DNA of 11,395 nucleotides from Phoronis ovalis. Taxonomy: Eukaryota; Phoronida; Phoronidae. Position 1 is the first letter of the stretch. Every line of letters starts with the position of its first letter. Shown piece after piece: positions 1 to 7,437 of the stretch. The notes beneath the pieces were generated by a model that was not told the DNA's origin, did not search any database, and saw nothing but the letters and a program-made list of their open reading frames with translations. Location of the stretch: positions 1 to 11,395 of the forward strand of contig JAOXYB010053578.1 of the NCBI GenBank assembly GCA_028565635.1, read 5' to 3'. The position numbers were made by a program, and so were the translations under genes.

Positions 1-790
1 ATATATATAAACTTTAATCTCACCACGTCTTTGACGGGTGGTAGTATGTCAAGTTTGCTCAATCTCGGAACTTTTAGCAAAGTCCTGGCAGTTTAAGGGT
101 TCTGCGTAGAATTTTGGCTGTACCTAGCAGTGCGCTCTTCTGCATGGTAGTGCTGTCGTGTTGTCCTGGTATTTCATTGAGCCACTATTGGTGCATCGGT
201 GCTGTTTGAGCCTAGGGCATTTGGATAGAGGTATGTTTACGAATTTCTGGTATAGATTGGGGTCTATATTTCGACTTAAAAGTTGTTTTTACTTTTTTGT
301 GAACTATATATAGCATTTTTGGGATTTTAAGGCTGAACAAATATAATAACAGCTATATTTCATTAATAATGGTTATATTTTGAAATTTAATATTATTTTG
401 ACGATTTAATTCTGTTTATAAAATGAAATATAACCAAGAAATCTTTAAATATTTCATGATTTATTTAAAACATAAAATTTTGTATCTGGGAAAATTCAAA
501 GTGGCCACCATTTTGGGCCAGGTTGAATCCATTTGGTTCTTGAAATTATATTTTTTCCAATAAATGGATAAAATATAAATTAAAAGTTGTATGACAAGAC
601 TCAGTAACGACATAGTCACTTCCTACAATGCATTTGAATAGAGAGAGGATTAATATATATTTTAAAAAAAACTCATATGAATGAAAAACATGCCAGAGTC
701 GAATGTTTATAAGTTAATTCAGTTTATTGGTTAGTTAAAATAAATTACAGAATCCGTTATACACATTAATATTAAATCAAACATCTCTCA
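1..790. other. AT-rich intergenic sequence, no gene seen
   Basis: No open frame with coding character and no recognisable RNA gene is visible on either strand. The stretch is AT-rich with simple T/A runs. An AATAAA on the minus strand (complement of TTTATT near 722-728) could end a minus-strand transcript, but no minus-strand gene upstream of it can be supported. Confidence 0.6.
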
Positions 791-1130
791 TCCATTCTTA
801 TCTAGCATCATCTCCGGGTGCGCTTTTTCGTGTTACATCGAGAACGCCCTTTTTATTACTCAAGAATCACCTGACCGCCACGCGGTCAAATCCACTCTCA
901 TCACAACAATTACTCATGTATATATAAATATATACATGAGTAACACAGTGTAACACTGGCTCAGGCCTACAGAACCAGCGTCGACTCGAACCGTAAATCC
1001 GCACTCGCGCACGCGTTTCCTACCATTCACACCCTTTTCTGGGTTTCGCACCGAAATTCCTGCTACTTGAACCGTCGTTTCCGTAGACTCGAATCTACAG
1101 TTCGAGTCTCCGGAAATTTGTACACTCAAT
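790..1130. other. CpG-dense patch with short inverted repeats
   Basis: This stretch has many more CpG dinucleotides than its surroundings. It contains three inverted repeats: TGACCGC/GCGGTCA with a 3-nt spacer (872-878/882-888), a 34-bp palindrome (910-943), and AGACTCGAA/TTCGAGTCT with a 7-nt loop (1085-1093/1101-1109). The last arm also matches the Pol III B-box pattern GWTCRANNC (GTTCGAGTC, 1100-1108), but no A box or cloverleaf was found at a suitable distance. The minus strand is open for about 70 codons here without resemblance to a family I know. It may be a mobile-element remnant or an unmethylated regulatory patch. Confidence 0.4.
910..943. repeat. 34-bp near-perfect palindrome
   Basis: The left arm runs TTACTCATGTATATATA and the right arm is its reverse complement except for the central two bases (926-927). 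Both arms carry ACTCATGTATATAT. It is an AT-rich cruciform-type sequence between the two other inverted repeats of the CpG-dense patch. Confidence 0.85.
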
Positions 1131-1466
1131 CAGCTGGTCAGAAGTTGAAATGTGATACCTTATACCAGTGTTATTATTAGGTTCCGTAATGGATTGTGTT
1201 TAGTGAGAAAAGCCTATTTTTTTTGTTAAAAAATCGAATGCATGTACGCCCGAGAGTGTACCCGGATCCAGGCTAAACTGTACAGTAAATAACAAACTTG
1301 GTACACAAATTAATATTATTACTGACTGTAACCTTTGCTCTGAAAACAAGTCTATCTTTGGGAGACCCAATTCACAAGAAAGATCAAGACAGTTTCCCCG
1401 CCTTCTGTACCTTTCTAACCCAGAGACTGCTGCTTTATGATACCCCACTACCCCACACAAGGCAGG
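1131..1466. other. Intergenic sequence, no supported gene
   Basis: A + strand frame starting near 1298 reads like a signal peptide (hydrophobic run K-L-I-L-L-L-T-V-T-F-A-L), but it has no ATG, is closed upstream by an in-frame TAA and runs into the transposon-like element at 1473. I therefore do not call it a gene. The GC content rises slightly toward the element. Confidence 0.45.
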
Positions 1467-1535
1467 AACCAACCCCGGGGGGCTCACTTGAAAAAAAGTC
1501 GGGTACCCATGCTCGTCCGTAGGGTGCAAAATAAG

Positions 1536-1886
1536 CCCCTAAACGGGAAGTGGAGGATCAAAATACCATCCCTAATCGAGGGATTTTGTTGAAAAAGGTG
1601 CCCCTAAACGGGAAGTTTTCTCTGAAAAATTAACAACCAAAAAAAAACGGTTCCCAAAAAATATCGACACCCAAGAAAACCTCGTCAAAACATGACAAAA
1701 AAATACACTAAATTTAAAAAATGAATGCAAAATGGTCGCCAAAAGGTAATGCTCGCTGCTCCCACTGAAAAAAGGACCACTAAACGGGAGGTGTACGTGA
1801 AAAACCAACCCCTAAACGGGAAGTTACATTTCCCAAAAACATACCCCTAAATATGGTTTTCCGCCAAAATCGACCCCTAAACGGGG
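1536..1886 (+). repeat. Dispersed 15-bp motif CCCCTAAACGGGAAG
   Basis: Exact copies lie at 1536-1550, 1601-1615 and 1809-1823. Degenerate copies lie near 1777-1791 (CCACTAAACGGGAGG), 1844-1856 (CCCCTAAATATGG) and 1874-1886 (CCCCTAAACGGGG). Spacing is irregular. All copies sit inside the inverted-repeat element, mostly in the same orientation. Confidence 0.85.
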
Positions 1887-1902
1887 TTCCCGGGAACCCC
1901 GT
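1881..1902. repeat. 22-bp perfect GC-rich palindrome
   Basis: The sequence is centred on CCCGGG, with core GGGGTTCCCGGGAACCCC and one further A-C / G-T pair on each side. It overlaps the last CCCCTAAACGGG copy and lies near the right terminal repeat of the element. Confidence 0.9.
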
Positions 1903-1990
1903 CGAACGGCGAAAAAGGTACACCTTACCCCCGTTTTTTCGGACAAGCATGCGTACCCCACTTTTTTAAGTGAGCCTCCCGGGGAACCAA

Positions 1991-2363
1991 CAGTTTATCA
2001 AACAGAGAACGCATGAATTCCGGGTCTAAAAACCAACAAAACATGAGGTATACTTCATTTAGCCAAAGCTAAGATTGCCTTCTTACCGTGTTCAGTTACT
2101 GTTCTAAAAAGTGTATAGACCCTACATAATTAATATACATGTACCTTACGGATAGGTGGCGGTGAAATTTTAATTGTATTTTTTTTGTGACATAACTTCC
2201 GACTTGTCAAAGTATCATGATACACTGAGAAACCCTTATGTGGTCGATTTTTATTTTGTAGCCAATGCACAATGCGGGGCAAATTGATAAGATAATCGTA
2301 TGTTATTATCAACCTTTGGTATTGCCACGCCACAAAAGGAAGAAGGCTAAATCCGCTAAATAA
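1991..2363 (+). promoter_or_regulatory. Probable BLOC1S5 upstream / promoter region
   Basis: No gene lies between the MITE-like element and the inferred first coding exon. Promoter-like words are ACTTCCG (2195-2201, an ETS-type site) and CCAAT inside GCCAATG (2262-2266). No TATA box is evident near 2300-2340, as expected for a housekeeping promoter. The transcription start cannot be fixed from sequence. Confidence 0.4.
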
Positions 2364-2382
2364 ATGGAAAGTGTAATTAGAG
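2364..2382 (+). CDS. BLOC1S5: BLOC1S5 exon 1, coding part (inferred)
   Basis: ATG GAA AGT GTA ATT AGA G is followed by donor GTACGA. It encodes M-E-S-V-I-R and gives the first base of an Asp codon, so the join reads M-E-S-V-I-R-D-I-G-E-I-H. This parallels I-I-K-D-L-G-E-I-H in vertebrates. The codon directly before the ATG is TAA in frame, so this ATG must be the start if the exon is right. Position -3 is T and +4 is G, a middling start context. An upstream exon outside what I can see remains possible. Confidence 0.55.
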
Positions 2383-5183
2383 GTACGAATTAATCATGAT
2401 TGTGTTTCTTAAAATTAAATGGTACCATTGTTTTAACGAATATCCTAATGATGAATCGAATTTTGGAAAATAATCCCATTTTGAATCTAAACAGTGTATT
2501 ACATAGAACTGGTGTACATGTAGTTACAATGTAGATTGCTGTGCAATGATAGTAGGGTCAACATCCGTTATTAATAGACCCTACGCGATTTCGTGAGTTC
2601 GCGCGGCCTCAGAGAAGGGGGGGGGCACTGACATCTAAAGTGGTTTACATACATGCTGCCCTGTGAGGCATGGTTTTCAGGGTCCCTGCTTGCAACGGGG
2701 TATATATTTCGGCCCTGGACGCTCTCAACGGGATGATATATTTTTAGCTAATTACTACTAACAATTAAAGGGTCCGGAAAATCATGTGCCCCCCCGGGAT
2801 TCGCCTACCAGGGCGCCCAGTGTCAGGCATCTTTTGAGCCGAGGCGTAGCGCGAACTCATGAAATCAAGACTGTAGGGTCATGTGTGCAGGACTCGGCTA
2901 TCGGTCTCTATATGAAGCCTACGATTAGATGTTCGAAACCTACATAATGCCCATGTTTATGTTTTGTTACAACTCTAAATGCTGTGTGAAACAATGAGAA
3001 ATATAACAAATTGCATACATGCCACTCCTAGCGCTGATAGTTACAAAACTGTGCCAATCATGTAAATATGTATCATTTATTCTTTGCCTGAGTAAGCCAA
3101 GTTTGAGCAGCCTATTAGCAAATGCATAAAGTTCATAATATACAAACTAAGTTAGAATCAAAATATTATTTATATATGGTCCATACTCAGTCTCTATGAA
3201 TAATCATCAATTTAATTAGGGGTAAGGGACAACCATGTACATATAAATATTTTCTTTTCAGATATAGGTGAAATCCACTCTAGGTTGTTTGACCACAGAC
3301 CCGTTTTTCATGGAGAAATTGCATACTTTGTGAAGGAGTTTGAGGTATTAATATGTAAACTGTTGTAGTCAGAGCATCGTGTCTGGCAGGAAACGTAGAT
3401 AACCATACATGCACAGAAATCATGGTTAAAAAGTCCTTAAACTCGGATGACAAATTGGGACATTTTTTTTAGTATGTGATGTTTTCATGTCATTTGCTAC
3501 AGGAAAAAAGAATTTAGGACAGTTTAAGGAAATCAGTCTAACTACTGTACATGTTAAACAAAATAGTAAATTTTATTATGTGATGTTTTTGTGTCATTTG
3601 CTACAGGAAAAAGGAATGTTTAAGGAAATCTTGTTTTCTGACATATTTACAAAGAGCATGCTTTAGCAAGTTTGCTCAACCATAAATGTAATGCGTTCAT
3701 GGAACAATTGTCAATATTGTTTTCAAAAAGGAGCTTTATTAAATGCACTAAGAACGGAATTAATGAAATGAAATATGTCATTAAAAATGCATCAAAGCTG
3801 AGACAAGTGAGCAGTCTAACTACTGTACATGTTAATTTTAATTATCAAAATTAAAAACAAAGTACTAAATTTTAGTACAATGCTTTCATGTCATTTGCTA
3901 CAGGAAAAAAGAAAAAATCGAGAGGAAGAAAGACTTAAGAAAACGTTGGAGCATGTACAAGAGTTGTCAGAAACAACAATTCCAAGGCTCATAGAACCAT
4001 TAGATAAAAATATGACAGACCTGTCATGCAAAGGTGCCATTTCAAAAAATAAAAAAAAACTGTAAATTGGGTTTATTTCTTGAAAAACCTTTTGTTTACA
4101 AATGTTTACCATGGATGTACATTTGCAGGATTCTGTTTACCAAGTGGTATAAGCTTTGCGTTTACCAGTGCTTGTATTTCTGAAATTCATTTCTTGTACC
4201 CAACACATTCAAAATTTTATTTATTAACTGTATGCTGTTGCAATTGTAAATTATATTACTTTTATCATACAAAGTGTCTTAATCTCACTGCAAACATTTT
4301 ACAATTGCTGCTGGAATCACCTAGAAAACAACTTTTGTTTGCTGGCTTGAATCTTTAAAAGCACAAGACGTGCATGAATACTATTATCTGGGATAACCCT
4401 TCTTAACCCGGTTCGGAGACAAATTAATGTAGTTACAAGTTTTTCACTTTTTCAGCAATACTGGCAACTGAAATATGCAATAAAGTCCTTTCTATAGAAG
4501 AGGAAGTCCAACAGGTAACTGAAACTTGCAGACATACTATATCCAATTATATCCAATAGGTGTCCCATCTGTGTTCATTCCAGACATTCCTACCTAATAC
4601 ATTTTTTGCTTTTGGATTTGCAATTGTTTTTATGCTGTAATTTTATTATTTAGGAATGTGGGATATAGTTGAACATAGATATATGTTAATTAAATACTTT
4701 ATAACATTATTATCCATCCGCTTTTTATCTGGCATGAAGTAAGCGTAAAGGTAAACAGGTGACAACTGCCTAAAAGTAAATATATTACAGAAATAAGTCT
4801 TATTTCTGATTATCCCTGATCCTTTTTACTTCAAATTCACAAGCAACTTTGTCATTTACCAGAAAATGGAAGTTACAATAATATTCAGTATATCTTCTGC
4901 CACCTGGTGGTTTGTGGAAGTTTCATTACAAAGCAATCTTACAACAGTTGATAATAAACTTGATTAAAATGATTACTTACATAGAATTTTGAACTGTATC
5001 CTTTAGGCTGACACCCTTGCTGACCGACGAGACAAAAGAGCTCAGATGTGGTCGGAATTTATGGTAGGACAATGTGAAAAAAGTGCTAAAGTAGATGAAG
5101 ATTACGAAAAACAAGTGGCAGAATTAAAAGCTTACTACTCAGAACTTGAGAATAAATTGCAGATGACACCAGTCACTCCGTAA
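2364..5183 (+). CDS. BLOC1S5: BLOC-1 complex subunit 5 (Muted)
   Basis: BLOC1S5 (Muted) is a small coiled-coil subunit of cytosolic BLOC-1, which sorts cargo from endosomes to lysosome-related organelles. Predicted exons are 2364-2382, 3262-3344, 3904-4033, 4456-4514 and 5007-5183, with intron phases 1, 0, 1, 0 and a protein of 155 aa. The diagnostic block is D-I-G-E-I-H-S-R-L-F-D-H-R-P at residues 7-20, then Y-F-V-K-E-F-E-E-K-R, matching the vertebrate protein almost residue for residue. Next come a Glu/Lys-rich coiled coil and a C-terminal W-S-E-F...V-D-E-D-Y-E-K helix matching the family's W-D-N-F...V-D-E-E-H. Length from E-K-R to the conserved Trp differs from human by about two residues. 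The N-terminus is much shorter than in human (187 aa). Exons 2-5 are secure; exon 1 is inferred. No canonical AATAAA follows closely; AATACA at 5328 is the nearest variant seen. Confidence 0.9.
2577..2880. mobile_element. MITE-like inverted-repeat element in BLOC1S5 intron 1
   Basis: The left end GACCCTAC..GATTTCGTGAGTTCGCGC (2577-2604) pairs with the right end (2848-2880), whose reverse complement reads GACCCTAC plus a 4-nt insertion, then GATTTCATGAGTTCGCGC. Homology extends to GCCTC on both sides. The interior has a G9 run (2617-2625), a C-rich stretch near 2791 and a partial duplication CAACGGG(G)TATATATTT / CAACGGGATGATATATTTT. No transposase frame is present. No clear target duplication was found, and an extra GTAGGGTC lies just outside the left end (2552-2559). 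Confidence 0.65.
3262..3344 (+). CDS. BLOC1S5: BLOC1S5 exon 2
   Basis: The acceptor TTTCTTTTCAG precedes 3262 and the donor GAG|GTATTA follows 3344. The exon opens in phase 1 and closes in phase 0. It encodes I-G-E-I-H-S-R-L-F-D-H-R-P-V-F-H-G-E then A-Y-F-V-K-E-F-E, the most conserved stretch of the family. Confidence 0.93.
3473..3624 (+). repeat. Two decoy copies of the exon-3 splice acceptor
   Basis: The sequence before and into real exon 3 (TGTCATTTGCTACAGGAAAAA, acceptor at 3903) occurs twice more in intron 2, with acceptor AGs at 3502 and 3606. Copy 1 then reads GAA AAA AGA ATT TAG, stopping after four codons. Copy 2 reads GAA AAA GGA ATG TTT and stops at 3664-3666. A linked 24-bp identical segment (3534-3557 and 3812-3835) shows that larger blocks were duplicated. 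I do not call exons here. Confidence 0.85.
3904..4033 (+). CDS. BLOC1S5: BLOC1S5 exon 3
   Basis: The exon starts after TTTGCTACAG and encodes E-K-R-K-N-R-E-E-E-R-L-K-K-T-L-E then a heptad-like helix through T-I-P-R-L-I-E-P-L. It aligns with the E-K-R-G-L-R-E...T-L-P-K-C region of vertebrate Muted. The donor AAAG|GTGCCA is weak, but only this site gives a phase that keeps exon 4 open. Confidence 0.88.
4456..4514 (+). CDS. BLOC1S5: BLOC1S5 exon 4
   Basis: A 59-nt exon lies between acceptor CTTTTTCAG and donor ACAG|GTAACT. It encodes A-I-L-A-T-E-I-C-N-K-V-L-S-I-E-E-E-V-Q-Q, part of the central coiled coil. It enters in phase 1 and leaves in phase 0, consistent with both neighbours. Confidence 0.85.
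5007..5183 (+). CDS. BLOC1S5: BLOC1S5 exon 5 (terminal)
   Basis: The acceptor is ATCCTTTAG. The exon encodes the C-terminal helix with R-A-Q-M-W-S-E-F-M, K-V-D-E-D-Y-E-K-Q and L-K-A-Y-Y-S-E-L-E-N, then a short tail M-T-P-V-T-P and TAA. The Trp and the V-D-E-D/E motif match the vertebrate C-terminus. Confidence 0.92.
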   Translation, partial: ADTLADRRDKRAQMWSEFMVGQCEKSAKVDEDYEKQVAELKAYYSELENKLQMTPVTP

Positions 5184-5572
5184 AAGATCCACGTCTAATG
5201 TAAATAGTTTTATAACATAACAGCAAACTGCATGGGTCAAGCTCCACTTCACTCCACTAATATATGGATATATGATCTTTTTCGTCCCGTGATACAATGT
5301 ATTTTCTTTTGTTTGTAATGTCATTCAAATACAAAGTAGCTAGCAGGTAGAGCGGTACAAAGCAATTCAAAAGTATACATTAATACTTATATACCAGCTA
5401 TTTTTTGTGGCCTAGTTATATGAATATGACGTCACTAGGCAAAGAAGTCTGCTTACTCTCCCTCAATCAAAAGCTTGATGTGTGAGATGTACATCTATGA
5501 CGAAGAAGTATATAATGGTAAAAGAGGCTCCAAAATATGATATGTAAGAATGTACTCGATTTTTTTTAAAAT
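5184..5572 (+). other. BLOC1S5 3' UTR and downstream intergenic sequence
   Basis: This is presumed 3' UTR followed by intergenic sequence. AATACA at 5328-5333 is a possible weak polyadenylation signal. A stretch at 5336-5355 resembles a tRNA D-arm (GTAGCTAGCAGGTAGAGCGG) without the rest of a tRNA. A full CRE palindrome TGACGTCA lies at 5427-5434 beside a GCCTAGT/ACTAGGC stem. Confidence 0.5.
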
Positions 5573-5958
5573 GTGTCCTCATCAAGCACAATTTTATATG
5601 ATCATTCAAAATGTTTGCAGAAGTATCATCTTTGTTGGTTGTATACACAAAAAAAAATTCATGGTAATAATTTATATGTATTCTGATAAAATTTATTAAA
5701 TTAAAATTTATATCATTTTGTGAGTGCAAAACTTTTTAATTGTGTTTAATTGCAAAAGGCAATTAAGGCAACAGAAACAAAGCATGTTGATATGCTACTG
5801 TAATATGTCAGCATATGTTACAGCTGACGTAGTATGTATCTGCTCAATTTCTTGCATTACATAAGAAATTATGCATGCTTCCAGCAAGCATAGCTTTTAG
5901 AAGTATATAGAAATAATTATATTTTATGTTGGGCTTTTTATTTAAATCCTAACTATAT
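5573..5958 (+). repeat. Dispersed repeat, copy 1
   Basis: This stretch matches 10739-11224 in the same orientation. Shared blocks include TTTTATATGATCA, CATCTTTGTTG, ATTCTGATAAAATTTATTAAATTA, CAAAAGGCAA..AAGGCAACA.AAACAAAGCATG, AGTATGTATCTG, CCAGCAA.CATAG and TTTAGAAGTATA. Copies are diverged by substitutions and indels. No coding frame spans it and no terminal repeats were recognised, so the class is unknown. Confidence 0.8.
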
Positions 5959-5978
5959 TTGAGCTCTAAACACTCAAT

Positions 5979-5979
5979 T

Positions 5980-6010
<31 letters not shown>

Positions 6011-6021
6011 TGTGTGGGTGT
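5979..6021 (+). repeat. (TG)n–G17 microsatellite
   Basis: Eight TG dinucleotides (5979-5994) run into 17 consecutive G (5994-6010), followed by TGTGTGGGTGTTTT. It lies just after the first copy of the dispersed repeat. Confidence 0.95.
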
Positions 6022-6368
6022 TTTAGACATTATCAACCATTATATAGTACATTTATAGTTTCCTCAGTCTAGCTTTAAAAGTAAAATGTATTTATGAACA
6101 AAAAAATATGGTTGACGGTGACAGCCCCTGTCTGTGACCTTTTTAATTATTACTTAATTAATTAAAATGATAATAATCAAGGAATAATCCAATTAGCCTA
6201 CCCACCAATTTTCATTGCATATCTTCAAAACTGCTGAAATTATGAACAAAACCACTACTCATACCCAACACTTTTATCTGGGCAATCACTGGTTTGACGG
6301 GAGGGGTGGAACTAGTAAGTAAGAGTAATTTGTTTTTCGAATATTTTCATACACGGTTATTCACTGGC

Positions 6369-6480
6369 TTCCTCTATACCACGCAAAGACAAGCCACATC
6401 CTCTATATTAATTAAAACCGAGTGAATTTACACCATTTCCTCTATACTTGAGCCACGATAACTGGACATCCTCTATACCT
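6369..6480 (+). repeat. Degenerate tandem repeat with CCTCTATAC core
   Basis: Four copies of [AT]TCCTCTATA[CT] start at 6369, 6398, 6437 and 6468, spaced 29, 39 and 31 bp. Flanks partly repeat too (AGCCAC before or between copies, ACA directly before two of them). It is a short minisatellite or a cluster of protein-binding sites. Confidence 0.75.
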
Positions 6481-6637
6481 GAACCCTGAAAATGGACCTG
6501 CATGCTCCTGCTGACCCTCTCCGTCAGTCATTACTAAAGTGATCTCCCCGGGCTTATAAGCCGTTTTTGTTAACGAAAGCATCGATAGTTCTTAAATGAA
6601 GATTAATATCGATGAATAATTCTATGTTCCTGTGCAG

Positions 6638-6661
6638 TGTGATGATGCTGGTATGCCACAG
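6638..6661 (+). other. Exon-like 24-nt segment with strong splice sites
   Basis: TTCCTGTGCAG ends at 6637 and CACAG|GTGAGT, a perfect donor, begins its intron at 6662. TATAAG occurs ~80 bp upstream (6555). It could be a 5' UTR exon or end of an alternative first exon for the FABP gene. None of its three ATGs gives the phase 1 end needed to join FABP exon 2 in frame. Confidence 0.3.
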
Positions 6662-7155
6662 GTGAGTTTATCACTGATCATGAAAAGTAAAGAAACGTAC
6701 TGTTTTAAATAAACAGTTACATCGTTACACATATTTGGGCATTTCAAGATAAATTGATAGTAGTTGTCATGGAAACTAAAAAATAGAAATTTACTTAATT
6801 AATAAAACTTCAAGGAATGCATTTTTAACTACTAATATGTACCATTGCAATAGACTTGTTTTTGTGAAGTATTTTTGTAAATCATTGATTTAATGACATG
6901 CTGCTGAAACTTTGTTCGAATATATAGGATTTCGGCCTATTCTAATATAACGGTAAAAAAAGTATTAAAAGCATTGACTGCATGATATAACACCATAATT
7001 TTAACTGAACGAATATCGATCTGTGGAATGCAAATACACATTTTTAATTATGTTTAATTTAACATATACCGATCAAAGACTAATATTCGAAGTCACGATC
7101 CCTGTAATATCCCTTTCTCACGCTGCGGCCCATGTAGTATAATTTATGTATATAA

Positions 7156-7165
7156 TTCACGTGAA
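7156..7165. promoter_or_regulatory. Palindromic E-box TTCACGTGAA
   Basis: The 10-bp palindrome contains TCACGTGA, the preferred site of several bHLH-zip factors (MITF/TFE, USF). It lies about 305 bp upstream of the predicted FABP start of transcription. The string ACGTGAAGGTA recurs at 7353-7363. Confidence 0.4.
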
Positions 7166-7333
7166 GGTAGACTGCCTCAAGTCTGCCTGGCCAAATATTT
7201 TATTTTCACAACACAAAATATCATATTTTCAGTTATTAGTTGGAGAAAATGTTTATGCAACATAAAATATCATAATTTCAGTGTTTATATATACCCTTGT
7301 AATATTAATAACATTATCAAAAAATTTATCATT

Positions 7334-7353
7334 TTAGACTTGCGCAAGTCTAA
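7334..7353. promoter_or_regulatory. 20-bp palindrome with C/EBP core upstream of FABP
   Basis: TTAGACTTGCGCAAGTCTAA is a perfect 20-bp palindrome. Its centre TTGCGCAA (7340-7347) is the palindromic consensus core of C/EBP bZIP dimers. It lies ~125 bp upstream of the predicted transcription start of the FABP gene. Confidence 0.5.
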
Positions 7354-7437
7354 CGTGAAGGTAACATTTCTGGGTTGCCTGTGAATATATGTTATCGCGT
7401 TTTATCAACCACTTTGATTCGCTCACAATTAATTTCG

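Larger units (their letters stand above)
1473..1984. mobile_element. MITE-like element with ~47-bp TIRs and 6-bp TSD
   Basis: The left end (CCCCGGGGGGCTCACTT...) and the reverse complement of the right end (CCCCGGGAGGCTCACTT...) match for about 47 bp with few mismatches, ending at a shared ATGCT[CT]GTCCG. AACCAA directly flanks both ends (1467-1472 and 1985-1990), a 6-bp target-site duplication. The interior has no transposase frame, so this is a non-autonomous DNA element. It contains repeated CCCCTAAACGGGAAG-like motifs and a 22-bp palindrome. A 6-bp duplication does not fix a superfamily, so I assign none. Confidence 0.85.
5959..7130. other. Intergenic stretch between BLOC1S5 and FABP
   Basis: Apart from the microsatellite, the CCTCTATAC repeat and the exon-like segment listed separately, I see no gene in this AT-rich stretch on either strand. 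It has tracts of TTAATTAATTAA type near 6150-6170. Several ATCGAT words occur (6582, 6609, 7016). Confidence 0.55.

Noticed and set aside
1298-1522. Frame resembling a secreted peptide (hydrophobic leader then G-D-P)
   Set aside because: It lacks an ATG, has an in-frame TAA just upstream, and its 3' part is MITE-like element sequence.
1200-1529. 109-codon minus-strand open frame
   Set aside because: It crosses the border of the inverted-repeat element at 1473, so it joins unrelated sequences; no known family is seen.
1536-1886. Telomeric repeat or CRISPR-like array from repeated CCCCTAAACGGGAAG
   Set aside because: Copies are few, irregularly spaced, degenerate and confined within a transposon-like element in a eukaryotic genome.
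3672-3854. 60-codon plus-strand open frame in BLOC1S5 intron 2
   Set aside because: Low-complexity composition, no family resemblance, and it overlaps the duplicated block ahead of exon 3.
4080-4358. 92-codon plus-strand open frame
   Set aside because: It lies in BLOC1S5 intron 3, is Cys/Leu/Phe-rich as expected of T-rich DNA, and has no recognisable motif.
5336-5355. tRNA gene suggested by a D-arm-like GTAGCTAGCAGGTAGAGCGG
   Set aside because: No B box, anticodon arm or acceptor stem follows; at most a SINE or tRNA relic.
5463-5729. 88-codon minus-strand open frame
   Set aside because: It covers part of the dispersed repeat; the other repeat copy does not preserve the frame and the composition is AT-driven.
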